Source: Thaumarchaeota archaeon UBA223
GTDB taxonomy: Archaea; Thermoproteota; Nitrososphaeria; Nitrososphaerales; UBA57
Reading direction: 5' to 3'
DNA length: 22,402 bases
NCBI GenBank assembly: GCA_002495905.1
Contig: DAHJ01000011.1
Span: 1 to 22,402 of the forward strand
Part shown: positions 8,151-15,113 of the stretch, piece by piece
Layout: the number at the start of each line of letters is the position of its first letter
Numbering within the stretch: the first letter of the stretch is position 1
Notes under the pieces: generated by a model
The model's database searches: none
Seen by the model: only the letters and a program-made list of their open reading frames with translations
What the model was told of the DNA's origin: nothing
Made by a program: the position numbers and the translations under genes

Positions 8151-8897
8151 CTAGATTATTTCAGATAAAGAATTTATATCACCTATTATATCTCCACCCA
8201 AAGTCAAAAATAACGCTTCATTGATGTCTTTTCTTGTTTTTCTTATAATTGGACAAATATTCTTCTTTTTATGAACTGAAAAACCACTAGCTGTTAATTC
8301 TTTATTAAATGAAGGTACTGTGATAATCTCTAAATCTTCTTTTTGATTTCCAAATAACGCATTTGTTTTTGCTTTTAATATAGACCATATTTGATATCCC
8401 GAAAGTGGACTGTCTTTTTGATTGTATATTGGATGTAAATGTCCAATAATTATTCTATTTACTCCTTCAAATGTTTCATTTATGTTAGTGTGACCATGCA
8501 ATAACACTGTAGAATCTATTTTAATTCCTCTCGAATCAACTAATTTCACATTTTCAGGTAGTAGATATCTTATATTTCCATCATGATTTCCTGGCACTAC
8601 TGTAATATCAACTAATTTCGAAATCTCCCTAAAAAATCTTGGAACTTGTATTCTTTCTGACTTTGTTATTGAAGATATGCTATCTTTAACATCTCCTAAA
8701 ACAATCACTTTATCTGGTTTCTCTTGTTCTATTAATTTCACTAGGACTTCTTGCATCTTCTCAGTAGAACTCTGAATTGATACTCCTTGTTTATTGAATC
8801 TTTCTTCAAATCCAATATGTAGATCACTGATAACGATGTAATTTCCGTTTTCATTGTTTAGTATTAATGCTGGTTCTGGATATAGAATTTTTATCAA
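8151..8897 (-). CDS. SbcD-related archaeal metallophosphoesterase
   Basis: Binuclear metal phosphoesterase of 248 residues in the archaeal SbcD-like family; these are predicted nucleases or phosphatases with uncertain substrates. All calcineurin-type motifs are present: ISDLHIGFEE (D25, H27), LGDVKDS (68-73), PGNHDGN (102-108, intact GNHD), LLHGHTN (H134) and IIGHLHP (H153, H155). The C-terminal 90 residues are less conserved and not recognised. The start is TTG 8895-8897: reading upstream in frame, a TAA is reached before any ATG or GTG. A TATA-like box 29 nt upstream suggests a leaderless mRNA. It may head a transcript running into fba and pfp (52-nt gap). Confidence 0.85.
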   Translation of the reverse strand: MIKILYPEPALILNNENGNYIVISDLHIGFEERFNKQGVSIQSSTEKMQEVLVKLIEQEKPDKVIVLGDVKDSISSITKSERIQVPRFFREISKLVDITVVPGNHDGNIRYLLPENVKLVDSRGIKIDSTVLLHGHTNINETFEGVNRIIIGHLHPIYNQKDSPLSGYQIWSILKAKTNALFGNQKEDLEIITVPSFNKELTASGFSVHKKKNICPIIRKTRKDINEALFLTLGGDIIGDINSLSEII

Positions 8898-8906
8898 TTC
8901 AATCTT

Positions 8907-8929
8907 GATATATTGGTAATTGTATTAAA
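8907..8929. promoter_or_regulatory. Overlapping divergent leaderless promoters
   Basis: Only 38 nt separate the starts of the metallophosphoesterase (8897, minus) and the SWIM gene (8936, plus). Plus-strand ATATATT (8908-8914) is centred 25 nt before the SWIM ATG. Minus-strand TTTAATA (8923-8929) is centred 29 nt before the phosphoesterase TTG. Each box lies inside the other gene's promoter footprint, so both genes look leaderless and the two start complexes should exclude each other. Confidence 0.55.
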
Positions 8930-8935
8930 TCATTC

Positions 8936-9268
8936 ATGAAGAAACGTTCTTCTGATGACCTTATCAACGTATTAATCAACGAAGGTCGTGTAAAGCTACA
9001 TAAATTTCAACCTAGTGGAAGAGAAATATGGACTGTTATAGGAAATTATGGTGACCAACTTGTTTTTACTAACTCTGATTATTGTAGTTGTCGTGGATTC
9101 TATTTCTCCTTAATGAAACAAAAATCATCTTCTTGTTATCATCTGAAAGCCTATAGAACTGCTAGACAAAGAAGAAAATATTCACTTATTGAGATTTCTG
9201 ATTCTGATTATCAAATATTTCTAAAATTACTTACTAAAAGTATTAAAAAACAAATAGAATTAAATTAA
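8936..9268 (+). CDS. Small SWIM zinc-finger protein
   Basis: A 110-residue protein with the SWIM signature CxC...CxH: C50-S-C52, then C67-Y-H69 after a 14-residue gap. SWIM domains bind zinc and mediate DNA or protein contacts; Sws1-type SWIM proteins assist Rad51/RadA paralogs in eukaryotes and have archaeal relatives. Before the finger is a small beta-rich region (REIWTVIGNYGDQLVFTNS), and after it a basic helical tail (AYRTARQRRK). Role here is unknown; a recombination accessory factor is only an inference from family and the SbcD-like neighbour. ATG 8936 fits the TATA box 25 nt upstream. Its stop overlaps the convergent purU stop by 4 nt. Confidence 0.8.
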   Translation: MKKRSSDDLINVLINEGRVKLHKFQPSGREIWTVIGNYGDQLVFTNSDYCSCRGFYFSLMKQKSSSCYHLKAYRTARQRRKYSLIEISDSDYQIFLKLLTKSIKKQIELN

Positions 9269-10116
9269 TTTTTTTTATTTATGATGACTTTTCCCCATCT
9301 GCATTCTAATTTGTTATTTACAAATAAAGTTACAGCTCTGATTAATGCCTTATTCTCACATTCCCTTCCTGCTTTTTTGATTTCTTCAAGAGATTTTGTT
9401 GTGTCTAAAGTAAATGCTTCTTGCGTAATAATTGGACCTTGATCAAGATCTACAGTTACAAAATGTGATGTCGCACCTGAAATCTTAACTCCTTTTTCAA
9501 ACGCTTGCATATACGCCATTGCTCCTGGAAATGCAGGTAATAGAGATGGATGTATGTTTATTATTCTATTTGGATAATTCCATACAAATTTTGGAGATAA
9601 TATCTTCATATATCTAGCCAATACAACAAAATCTATGTCATTCTCATCCAATATCTTAAGAATCTTGTCTTCTCTTTGTGTTTGTTGTTTATCTTTTACA
9701 AAAATAAATGGAATTTTATGTTTTTTACATATTTTTTCTAATATTTCAGTTGTACCTACCACTATTGGAATATTTACATTTAATTTTCCCTTCTTAGCTG
9801 CTTCTAATAATTCAATTAATACATGATCTTCTTTAGTTACTAAAATTGCCATATTCTTCTTTTGTTTCTGTTCATCATAGAAAATCCTTGCCTTCATTCC
9901 TAATTTTTTCCCTTCTTTTTCTAAACCTTTCTTAAATAATTCTTTATCAAATGTTTTTTTATTAATTGATATTTTAATATTCATAAAGAATGTACCATTT
10001 ACTACATTCTGACTTACTTCTTCTATGTTACATTGATTATCAAAGATAAAATTAGTTATAGTCGCTACAATTCCTTTCCTATCTGGCCCAATAATTGAAA
10101 TGTCCGCACTCTTCAT
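9265..10116 (-). CDS. purU: Formyltetrahydrofolate deformylase (ACT + formyl-transferase domains)
   Basis: PurU hydrolyses 10-formyl-H4F to formate and H4F, supplying formate or balancing one-carbon pools. The 283-residue protein has an N-terminal ACT-type regulatory domain (about 1-80; IGPDRKGIVATI at 9-20) and a formyltransferase domain. Catalytic residues are visible in NIHPSLLPAFPG (N187, H189) and VDLDQGPIIT (D225), and SGATSHFV precedes the latter. The ACT domain separates it from PurN (GAR transformylase), though a transformylase role cannot be ruled out from sequence. ATG 10114-10116 opens the ACT domain with the expected spacing. A 25-bp near-perfect inverted repeat lies 15-39 nt upstream, so transcription is probably controlled. 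Confidence 0.87.
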   Translation of the reverse strand: MKSADISIIGPDRKGIVATITNFIFDNQCNIEEVSQNVVNGTFFMNIKISINKKTFDKELFKKGLEKEGKKLGMKARIFYDEQKQKKNMAILVTKEDHVLIELLEAAKKGKLNVNIPIVVGTTEILEKICKKHKIPFIFVKDKQQTQREDKILKILDENDIDFVVLARYMKILSPKFVWNYPNRIINIHPSLLPAFPGAMAYMQAFEKGVKISGATSHFVTVDLDQGPIITQEAFTLDTTKSLEEIKKAGRECENKALIRAVTLFVNNKLECRWGKVIINKKN

Positions 10117-10130
10117 TTAATCTCTTAATA

Positions 10131-10155
10131 ATATTGACAATTTAATTGTTAATAT
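10131..10155. promoter_or_regulatory. 25-bp near-perfect inverted repeat over the purU promoter (candidate operator)
   Basis: Arms ATATTGACAATT (10131-10142) and AATTGTTAATAT (10144-10155) flank a single T at 10143 and pair at 11 of 12 positions, with partial extension outside. The centre is 27 nt upstream of the purU ATG, where a leaderless message would need its TATA box; TTAAAT in the middle could serve. This arrangement suits a repressor dimer that blocks TBP. No second copy was noticed in the window. Confidence 0.55.
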
Positions 10156-10205
10156 AATTATCATAGTTCTCTTATAATTTTCTAATATCTATGAAATTTT
10201 GTAAA

Positions 10206-10280
10206 AGCTTCGAGAGGGATTTGAACCCTCGACATCTTGCTTACAAGGCAAGCGCTCTGACCGGTCTGAGCTACCGAAGC
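10206..10280 (-). tRNA. tRNA-Thr (anticodon UGU)
   Basis: A complete 75-nt cloverleaf on the minus strand, read from 10280. The acceptor stem GCTTCGG pairs with TCGAAGC (last pair G-T), with discriminator T at 10206. The D-arm is GCTC/GAGC. The anticodon stem CTTGC/GCAAG encloses loop CTTGTAA, giving anticodon TGT (threonine, ACA codons). The variable loop is ATGTC, and the T-stem GAGGG/CCCTC encloses TTCAAAT. No intron and no encoded CCA. U73 is usual for archaeal tRNA-Thr. The sequence just downstream begins TTT, possibly part of a terminator. Confidence 0.97.
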
Positions 10281-10287
10281 ACCATTT

Positions 10288-10319
10288 TTAATAGACTATC
10301 TATTAAGATTGGTTAATCT
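10288..10319. promoter_or_regulatory. Tandem inverted repeats between tRNA-Thr and thyX
   Basis: A perfect repeat of 8-bp arms, TTAATAGA (10288-10295) and TCTATTAA (10299-10306), has a CTA spacer. It abuts a second repeat, AGATT (10306-10310) and AATCT (10315-10319), with spacer GGTT. The first lies 8-26 nt upstream of the tRNA 5' end and overlaps where its TATA box should be (CTTAATAGA on the minus strand). Both lie upstream of the thyX TATA box. They could be the tRNA promoter, an operator, or both. Confidence 0.4.
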
Positions 10320-10326
10320 GTCTTTT

Positions 10327-10335
10327 TTTATATTA
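10327..10335 (+). promoter_or_regulatory. TATA box of thyX
   Basis: A T-rich tract leads into TTTATATTA, centred about 28 nt upstream of the thyX ATG at 10359. That is the archaeal TATA distance for a leaderless mRNA, and no ribosome-binding sequence is seen before the ATG. Confidence 0.5.
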
Positions 10336-10358
10336 CTTACTCTATTATAATTTATACT

Positions 10359-11063
10359 ATGAAGATTGATGTTTTAGATGCTGGATTTATAGAGGCTATA
10401 GACCATTTAGGTGATGATCTTACAGTTGTAAATTCTGCACGTGTTTCCTTTGGTAAACGTAAAACTGTATATGAAGATGGGGATAGGAAACTTGTAACAT
10501 ATCTTGCTAAAAACAAACACTATTCTCCCTTTCGCCATATGGTTGTCCAATTCCATATTAAGGCACCTGAATTTGTTATGAGACAGTGGTACAAACATGT
10601 AGTTGGCATTGAAACTACTAATTCTTCTGCTACAAAAGATCATGCTTGGAATGAAATTAGCGGTCGTTATGTACCTGTTAAAGACTTTTACAAACCTTTG
10701 GTTTGGCGACAACAATCTACTGATAACAAACAAGGCTCAGGCGAAGATATGCCCGAAAACATAAACCAGGAATGTCAAGAAATATTTGACAATTTTATGA
10801 CAAATGTTGAAGAGTCTTATGAAAATCTTCTAAAACTTGGTGTTGCTAAAGAACAAGCTCGTACAATTCTTCCTCTTAATCAGTATACTGAAGTTTATTG
10901 GACTGCTTCATTTCAGGCTATAATGAATTTTATTGAATTGCGAACCGAAAAAACTGCTCAGTGGGAAATCCAACAATATGCAAAAGCAATTAAACAAATT
11001 GTTTCAGAAATCTATCCTGAAACTACTAATATTTGGTTTGAAACCCACGGTTTACAGGAATAA
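10359..11063 (+). CDS. thyX: Flavin-dependent thymidylate synthase ThyX (divergent motif)
   Basis: Methylates dUMP to dTMP using CH2-H4F and reduced FAD. The 234-residue protein keeps much of the fold: NSARVSFGKR (25-34), HYSPFRHM (54-61), MRQWYKH (74-80), WNEISGRY (97-104), and a C-terminal LNQYTEVYWTASFQAIMNF dUMP/FAD segment. The textbook RHRxxSxNE core is altered: KHV replaces RHR, and about 12 extra residues separate it from NEISGRY. I recall comparable KHxxG-type ThyX in marine bacteria and phages, so this is probably a functional subtype. ATG 10359 fits the leaderless promoter. It is convergent with nth (16-nt gap) and divergent from tRNA-Thr. Confidence 0.9.
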   Translation: MKIDVLDAGFIEAIDHLGDDLTVVNSARVSFGKRKTVYEDGDRKLVTYLAKNKHYSPFRHMVVQFHIKAPEFVMRQWYKHVVGIETTNSSATKDHAWNEISGRYVPVKDFYKPLVWRQQSTDNKQGSGEDMPENINQECQEIFDNFMTNVEESYENLLKLGVAKEQARTILPLNQYTEVYWTASFQAIMNFIELRTEKTAQWEIQQYAKAIKQIVSEIYPETTNIWFETHGLQE

Positions 11064-11079
11064 TTGTTTATTCTAGTCT

Positions 11080-11715
11080 TTATTTTGTAAAATATTTGCA
11101 AGTATCTTGAAATTTACATTCTTGACAACTTGGATTAATTGGTTTACAAATTAATTGACCGAATCTCACAAAGTATTCATTAACATGTATCCAATACTTT
11201 TTGCTGGTAATCTTCTCTAATTCAATTTCCGTTTCCTCAGGAATTCCTGTTTCCACTAATCCTAACCTGTTTGAAATTCTATGCACATGTACATCTACTG
11301 GTATTGCTGGTTCCCTAAACCCATATACTAGAACACAATTAGCTGTTTTTCTACCTACCAAAGGCAATTCTAATAATTGTTCCATTTCCTTAGGCACTTT
11401 ACTGTCATATTCTTTGTAAATAATCTCTGCTACTTGTTTTATTTTCTTTGCCTTGATTTTATAGAATGCAACAGGTTTAATTAATTTTTTTATATCAGGA
11501 ACTTTTGCCTGAGCTAATTCCTTAGGATTTTTGTATTCATTAAATAATCGATTGGATGCTTTGTAAGTTGTATCATCCTTAGTTCTCGATGATAAAATCG
11601 TCGATATTAATATTTTGAACGGACTTCCCTCTTTCTCTACTTCTCCAAGCATTGTTAATTTATTAGTTTGTTTTGCATCGATCATCTTTTTCATTTCTAA
11701 AAGAATCTTCTTCAT
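11080..11715 (-). CDS. nth: Endonuclease III (DNA glycosylase/AP lyase)
   Basis: Removes oxidised pyrimidines and nicks at the resulting abasic site. The 211-residue protein has the helix-hairpin-helix LPLVGRKTAN with catalytic Lys123, then PVDVHVHRISNR with catalytic Asp141, and a C-terminal 4Fe-4S loop with C190, C197, C200 and C206 in the standard C-x6-C-x2-C-x5-C spacing. Full family length. The ATG at 11713-11715 overlaps the udg TGA (ATGA), so translation is probably coupled to udg. Together they form a two-gene base-excision-repair operon. Confidence 0.95.
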   Translation of the reverse strand: MKKILLEMKKMIDAKQTNKLTMLGEVEKEGSPFKILISTILSSRTKDDTTYKASNRLFNEYKNPKELAQAKVPDIKKLIKPVAFYKIKAKKIKQVAEIIYKEYDSKVPKEMEQLLELPLVGRKTANCVLVYGFREPAIPVDVHVHRISNRLGLVETGIPEETEIELEKITSKKYWIHVNEYFVRFGQLICKPINPSCQECKFQDTCKYFTK

Positions 11716-12263
11716 AAATTATTTCCACTCTTTATTTTTTTCAAATCATCGATAAAAGTTTCAATCTTCGTTTGATTTCTTAATATTGCTGCAGGATGAT
11801 ATGTTAAAAGATATTTGCTTTCTTCTTTATCTATGATTTTCCCATGTTTTTCTTTTAATTTGACATCTTCATATTGTTTCTTTATGGCAGTTTTACCTAG
11901 TAATACTGTAATATTTGGGTTGATAATTCGGATTTCTTCTTTTAAATATTTATTACATGAATTTATTTCATTTTTTGTTGGTTTACGATTATTGGGAGGT
12001 CTACATTTTACCAAATTGGTTATGTATACTTCATCTTCTTTAACTCCAATTTCCTTTATTGTATTTCTTAATAATCTACCTCCTCTACCACAAAATGGAA
12101 TTCCTTTTTCATCTTCTTCTGCACCAGGAGCTTCTCCAACAAATATTATCTTATTCTTGTCTTTTCCTATACCCGGTACTGAATTATTCCTTGTTTTATA
12201 TAAATCACATTTCTTACATTTTTTCACATCTTTTGATATGTCTTCTAGTGATTTGTAATTCAT
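11712..12263 (-). CDS. udg: Family 4 uracil-DNA glycosylase (4Fe-4S)
   Basis: Excises uracil arising from cytosine deamination. In the 183-residue protein the cluster ligands C16, C19, C87 and C103 are in place (CKKC near the N-terminus; KCRPP; NSC). Motif A is FVGEAPGAEED (41-51), with GIPFCGRGGRLL, and the C-terminal YHPAAILRN (155-163) carries the catalytic-pocket His. The ATG at 12261-12263 follows a TATA-like CTTTTATTC about 32 nt upstream. It is the first gene of the udg-nth pair and divergent from the HAD hydrolase, with 62 nt between starts. Confidence 0.95.
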   Translation of the reverse strand: MNYKSLEDISKDVKKCKKCDLYKTRNNSVPGIGKDKNKIIFVGEAPGAEEDEKGIPFCGRGGRLLRNTIKEIGVKEDEVYITNLVKCRPPNNRKPTKNEINSCNKYLKEEIRIINPNITVLLGKTAIKKQYEDVKLKEKHGKIIDKEESKYLLTYHPAAILRNQTKIETFIDDLKKIKSGNNL

Positions 12264-12325
12264 ATTATGAAATAATTTACTTTAACTCGAATAAAAGATA
12301 ATTGTACGTTTATTATTGTTATATT

Positions 12326-13129
12326 ATGGACAATCTATTAAGCAAACGTGTATTTCTCTTAGATATTGAAGGTGTTCTTTGTGAAAGTATTGATAATGAA
12401 ATTCCTCTTTCTTTTGTAAAAGAATTTATCTCTTCTCTTCGTTCTCTTAATATTAAAATTGCTATAGTCACTAATATTTCTCGAAATCCTAAATCAATAG
12501 TCTTTGATAAACTTCAATCCATGGGAATCTCGATTAAATCTCATGAACTATACACATCAAGTTCTACTACTGTTTCAATAATTAAAGATAACTATACTGA
12601 CCCTCGTTGTTTTGTAATTAGTGAATGGGGTCTTAAGAAAGATCTCGAAGATTCAGGCGTATATGTTTCTAATAATGACGCAAATATTGTTGTAGTTGGC
12701 GCTAACCGTAATCTAACTTATAGAGAATTAAATCATGCAATGCGACTTGTACTAAATGGCGCAGAACTTATTTGTTCTGGAACTACTCAATTCTTTAAAG
12801 GCACACACAACTCTGAAACCGGGTATTTTATTGGTGAATCTGCAATTGCACAAGCAATCAGTCATGCTACTGGTAAACCAATTCGTTATATTGGCAAACC
12901 ATTTCCTGAAATCTTTAATCAAGTCTTGTCTGATTTTAATGTAAACGCTAATGAAACTGTTATGATTGGAGATACTCTTAATTCGGATATACGAGGTGCT
13001 AATTTACTTGGAATTACCAGTATTCTTACCACTAATAATCGTAATATTGATATGACTTCTATTACTGAAAATGACCGACCTAATTATTCCGTAAAAAATA
13101 TTGAAGAACTTTATAATCTCTTATTCTAA
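12326..13129 (+). CDS. HAD-superfamily hydrolase, NagD-like (HAD-IIA)
   Basis: Predicted phosphatase of 267 residues for a sugar or nucleotide phosphate; the substrate is unknown. HAD motifs: LLDIEGVL (11-18) with nucleophile D13; IVTN (47-50) with T49; GKPFPEIF with K191; and MIGDTLNSDIRGAN with D216 and D221. The cap sits between motifs II and III, as in class IIA enzymes such as NagD and phosphoglycolate phosphatases. Unusually, the second acidic residue of motif I is Glu (DIE) rather than the general acid/base Asp (DID). ATG 12326 is preferred to TTG 12302, because the extra eight residues precede the conserved N-terminus. Its stop overlaps that of the convergent membrane-protein gene. 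Confidence 0.82.
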   Translation: MDNLLSKRVFLLDIEGVLCESIDNEIPLSFVKEFISSLRSLNIKIAIVTNISRNPKSIVFDKLQSMGISIKSHELYTSSSTTVSIIKDNYTDPRCFVISEWGLKKDLEDSGVYVSNNDANIVVVGANRNLTYRELNHAMRLVLNGAELICSGTTQFFKGTHNSETGYFIGESAIAQAISHATGKPIRYIGKPFPEIFNQVLSDFNVNANETVMIGDTLNSDIRGANLLGITSILTTNNRNIDMTSITENDRPNYSVKNIEELYNLLF

Positions 13130-13710
13130 TCTCTCATAAATAATATTGAGCCAAATATTATTAGTAATAACGATGCACCCAGATTAATAATAAATGGGAG
13201 GCCTATCATGTTTGTTAAATAATAGGCAACAGGACTAATTAAAATTAATAATGATGAAATTATGCTAGTTGTAAACTTATTGTCTTCTGATTTCATGGAA
13301 AAAGGTATTTGTATGAATGCAGATTGCAAGAACATTACTGCTGTAAATAAGATTGGAAATCTTCCTGTTATGAATAACCCTATTGGATTTGTCTCAATAT
13401 CAGACACTAATATTGCTTCTCCTAAAGATACTAATACAACAATTAATCCGATAATTCTCATTCGTTTTGCATGAATTCCTATTAAGACTGCTCTTTCACC
13501 TTCATCTGTCTCCCTAATTTGAAAAATTAATCCAATACTAATTGCTAATAATGAAATGACAAGCCAAAGTGGATTTCTTGTTACTGAAAGAAAACTTTCT
13601 TGTGCAGTTAATCCTGTAACACCGATATCAAATGCACTAATGCCTAGATACAATGCTAAAGGCACTAAATAAAGCCCGAATGAAATATCTTCTACAGTAT
13701 CTGTTTTCAT
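13126..13710 (-). CDS. Unrecognised multi-pass membrane protein
   Basis: A 194-residue integral membrane protein whose family I do not recognise. Hydrophobic segments lie at about residues 9-33, 48-66, 85-108, 110-135, 148-170 and 172-191, suggesting six membrane helices with short charged loops (QIRETDEGER; MKSEDNK). No catalytic or transport motif is obvious. The ATG at 13708-13710 starts 19 nt after the trmI stop, so it is probably the last gene of the lig-DUF47-endA-trmI run. Downstream it overlaps the convergent HAD gene by 4 nt. Confidence 0.75.
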   Translation of the reverse strand: MKTDTVEDISFGLYLVPLALYLGISAFDIGVTGLTAQESFLSVTRNPLWLVISLLAISIGLIFQIRETDEGERAVLIGIHAKRMRIIGLIVVLVSLGEAILVSDIETNPIGLFITGRFPILFTAVMFLQSAFIQIPFSMKSEDNKFTTSIISSLLILISPVAYYLTNMIGLPFIINLGASLLLIIFGSILFMRD

Positions 13711-13729
13711 CTTCTTCTCTCCTTAAAAT

Positions 13730-14518
13730 TCAGCCTTTAACTGTATCTAAACTTTTCCTTGCAAATGTTAGATATGTTGTATGTCCAATCATTCTCATTG
13801 CAGGCCTCGTTTTTCCTTCTCTTACTTCCATATCTCTCATTAGAATTTCTAATGTTTCGATCTCTAAGAAACCTTCATTCTGTAATTCAATCACAACTTT
13901 TTCTACTTGATTGATTGTAGGTGATACTGAAGCTAATATGCCTCCTGGCCGAAGACAGTCTTTCATAGTTTTAATCAATGTCCAAGGATCACCCAAGTCT
14001 AATATTGCTACATCCATATCTCTCTCTTCTAAACCTAATTTCGCATCTTTAATTTTTAATGTAATAAATTCTGATAATCCTGCCTTTTCAATATTCTTCT
14101 TAGCAGTCTCGTGTGATTCTTCTCTTATATCATAAGTATACAAATGTCCATCTGGCCGAATTAGGTTTGCTATAAAACAACTTAATGATCCACTTCCAGT
14201 ACCAGTTTCTATTACTTTCTTTCCATGACTTAAATCAGTCCAACTCGCAATTATTGCCATATCTTTTGGATATAAAATTTGGGTTGCACGTTTTGATTTA
14301 AAGATATAATCATTCAATTTCGGATATAGTAAATATATTTCTTGATTTGTATTTGTCATTACAGATGTTCCATATTCTTTTCCAATCACATTTTCTACTT
14401 CAATATATCCGGCATGAGTATGAACTTGTTTTCCTGGAGAAACTTGAATTAACCATTTCTTTCTTGGTGATAAATAGAATAAAACAAAATCATTCTCTTT
14501 AACTAGATTGTCTTTCAT
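13730..14518 (-). CDS. trmI: tRNA (adenine-58-N1)-methyltransferase TrmI
   Basis: SAM-dependent enzyme that makes m1A in the T-loop (position 58, and also 57 in some archaea), stabilising tRNA. The 262-residue protein has a short N-terminal beta domain (1-65) and a Rossmann methyltransferase domain: RATQILYPKD (77-86), SAM-binding motif I ETGTGSGSL (104-112), YDIRE (motif II), the active-site strand DLGDPW (174-179) and the family C-terminus RPAMRMIGHTTYLTF. Length fits archaeal TrmI. The ATG at 14516-14518 lies 36 nt downstream of endA, another tRNA-maturation gene, in the same run. Confidence 0.93.
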   Translation of the reverse strand: MKDNLVKENDFVLFYLSPRKKWLIQVSPGKQVHTHAGYIEVENVIGKEYGTSVMTNTNQEIYLLYPKLNDYIFKSKRATQILYPKDMAIIASWTDLSHGKKVIETGTGSGSLSCFIANLIRPDGHLYTYDIREESHETAKKNIEKAGLSEFITLKIKDAKLGLEERDMDVAILDLGDPWTLIKTMKDCLRPGGILASVSPTINQVEKVVIELQNEGFLEIETLEILMRDMEVREGKTRPAMRMIGHTTYLTFARKSLDTVKG

Positions 14519-14554
14519 GTACTCTGCGATATCTATTATAATATAAAAATGAGA

Positions 14555-15112
14555 CTAAGCTCTCCACCATTCAAATGATAGAAATTCTACTTCGTCAGAA
14601 TCTTTTACAATAGCAATAAGAAATTTCTTTTTAACAGTTGTTGCAAGACGTCCAGCAAGTACAATTGCTGTTGCAGTAAGATTTGATTCAGGTTGCATTA
14701 CTTGTATAATATATGGAGCATGATCAATTCCTGGCCCGTGTTCATATACTGCAAAATCACTTCCGAATTTAATTCCAGGTGTGACGATATATCCTCTAGA
14801 TCTTAACTCTTTATAGACAAGAAATTTCTCTTTAAATAAAACATATTCTCTCTCACATTTCTCTACTAATTTCTTTTTTGAAACAGCTTTTCCTGAATTC
14901 GAGTCCTTAATAGTTAATTTCTTCTCAGAAACAAGATGGTAACCTTCAATTAAATCTAGAATTAATGGAGCATCAAAATCTGTTCCTTTGGGTTTGGGCA
15001 CACCTAATGGCTTTCCATAATAACCATCGCCGAATATTTTCTTTGATTGTTCTATGTCCCAAATTACAATTCTATTCTCTACAAGTTCTCCTTTAAACAA
15101 CTTATTCAACAT
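14555..15112 (-). CDS. endA: tRNA-splicing endonuclease EndA
   Basis: Cuts tRNA introns at the bulge-helix-bulge. The 185-residue protein has the length of a homotetramer-type subunit (M. jannaschii about 179), with an N-terminal domain (1-85) and a C-terminal catalytic domain. The triad is in place: Tyr123 (AVYEHGPG), His131 (DHAPYIIQV) and Lys162 (TTVKKKF). I choose ATG 15110-15112, one base after the stop of the upstream PhoU-like gene, over TTG 15122-15124, which would add four residues and overlap that gene. Co-directional with lig, DUF47 and trmI. Confidence 0.92.
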   Translation of the reverse strand: MLNKLFKGELVENRIVIWDIEQSKKIFGDGYYGKPLGVPKPKGTDFDAPLILDLIEGYHLVSEKKLTIKDSNSGKAVSKKKLVEKCEREYVLFKEKFLVYKELRSRGYIVTPGIKFGSDFAVYEHGPGIDHAPYIIQVMQPESNLTATAIVLAGRLATTVKKKFLIAIVKDSDEVEFLSFEWWRA

Positions 15113-15113
15113 A

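Noticed and set aside
12302..12325. TTG start for the HAD hydrolase
   Set aside because: It adds eight residues before the conserved N-terminus; ATG 12326 puts motif I at residue 13, as usual.
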